Source: Bacillota bacterium (GTDB taxonomy: Bacteria; Bacillota; Sulfobacillia; Sulfobacillales; Sulfobacillaceae). Taken from it: a stretch of 64,000 nucleotides of DNA. Positions within the stretch are counted from its first letter, which is position 1, and every line of letters starts with the position of its first letter. Positions 63,742 through 64,000 of this stretch are shown piece by piece. Below the pieces are notes generated by a model. That model made no database searches, was not told the origin of the DNA, and was given only the letters and a program-made list of their open reading frames with translations. The position numbers were made by a program, and so were the translations under genes. Location: contig JAJZAN010000004.1 in assembly GCA_021799435.1 (NCBI GenBank), positions 24,603 through 88,602 of the forward strand, read 5' to 3'.

Positions 63742-64000
63742 ATGGGACGAGCGGCCGGTCTACATGCGGACATTCATAAGTTAATTGGCTCTCAAGCGTT
63801 GAGCAAACTCGGGGACAACTTTACGGAAGTCGCGTTGGCCTTGTTTGTGCTGAAAATCACCCAACACAGCGTGGCGGCTTTGGGTGTAGTACTGGCCATG
63901 GTTTATGCACCGCGCGTCGCCTTGGGATGGATGGTGGCTGGTTTCATCGACCGGCTGCCCAAACGTGCGGCACTAGTGGCAGCAGATCTGGCCCGGGCGG
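63742..64000 (+). CDS. MFS transporter, N-terminal part (cut by window edge)
   Basis: The 86 visible residues begin MGRAAGLHADIHKLIGSQALSK, then LGDNFTEVALALFVLKITQHSVAALGVVLAMVYAPRVALGWMVAGFIDRLPKRAAL, the first two membrane helices and the loop DRLPKR of a major-facilitator protein. It resembles the drug/macrolide exporter group. AAAGGGG lies 7 nt before ATG 63742; ATG 63736 is less well placed. The gene continues beyond 64000. Confidence 0.8.
   Translation, partial: MGRAAGLHADIHKLIGSQALSKLGDNFTEVALALFVLKITQHSVAALGVVLAMVYAPRVALGWMVAGFIDRLPKRAALVAADLARA

Overview
The window looks like chromosome from a moderately GC-rich, spore-forming Firmicute. A Sulfobacillus-like mixotrophic thermoacidophile is my best guess. 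This is inferred from gene content: spo0E-like, spoIIQ-like and spoIIID genes, Bacillus-type gene order, assimilatory sulfate reduction and frequent GTG/TTG starts. Nothing in the sequence names the species. Most of the window is densely packed core metabolism. I see no rRNA, tRNA, insertion sequence or CRISPR array.

Region 1 (1-8324): the 3' part of rpoD and its terminator, then asnB, which appears to start at a non-AUG ATC codon. A formate dehydrogenase operon follows. Its catalytic gene contains an in-frame TGA exactly where selenocysteine sits in formate dehydrogenase H, followed by a SECIS-like hairpin. The FeS-rich N-terminal part of the usual catalytic subunit is a separate gene at the far end of the operon, with NuoE-like and NuoF-like genes between. 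Together they predict an NAD(P)-linked molybdenum/tungsten selenoenzyme. A TPR gene follows.

Region 2 (8321-21597): O-methyltransferase, folE and moaA (molybdenum cofactor synthesis, useful to the dehydrogenase), an acyl-CoA ligase, a PsiE-like protein, an esterase, a Spo0E-like peptide, sat-cysH (sulfate to sulfite through APS), two convergent D,D-carboxypeptidases, a cation-diffusion transporter, a cupin, and a SufT/Mrp pair for FeS assembly.

Region 3 (21605-40678): accessory and housekeeping genes. They include a glycan cassette (PIG-V-like mannosyltransferase, DPM1-like transferase, GtrA), a two-gene ThrE-type exporter, NUDIX, minC, a small island with a lone VirD4/TraG-like ATPase and a replication-relaxation-like protein, manganese catalase, MFS, phosphohexomutase, an NCS1 permease with a structured leader, GNAT enzymes, HtrA and an orphan receiver protein.

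Region 4 (40836-62816): a long syntenic block matching Bacillus subtilis order: glpX-rho-(two-component pair)-rpmE-prfA-prmC-...-sua5-ywlE-rpiB-upp-atp operon-ywmB-spoIIQ-like-spoIIID. It ends with metK under a SAM-I riboswitch whose antiterminator and terminator can both be read. The right end holds a partial glycosyltransferase-like gene, an AT-rich non-coding stretch with TATCCCCA repeats, and the start of an MFS transporter cut by the window edge.
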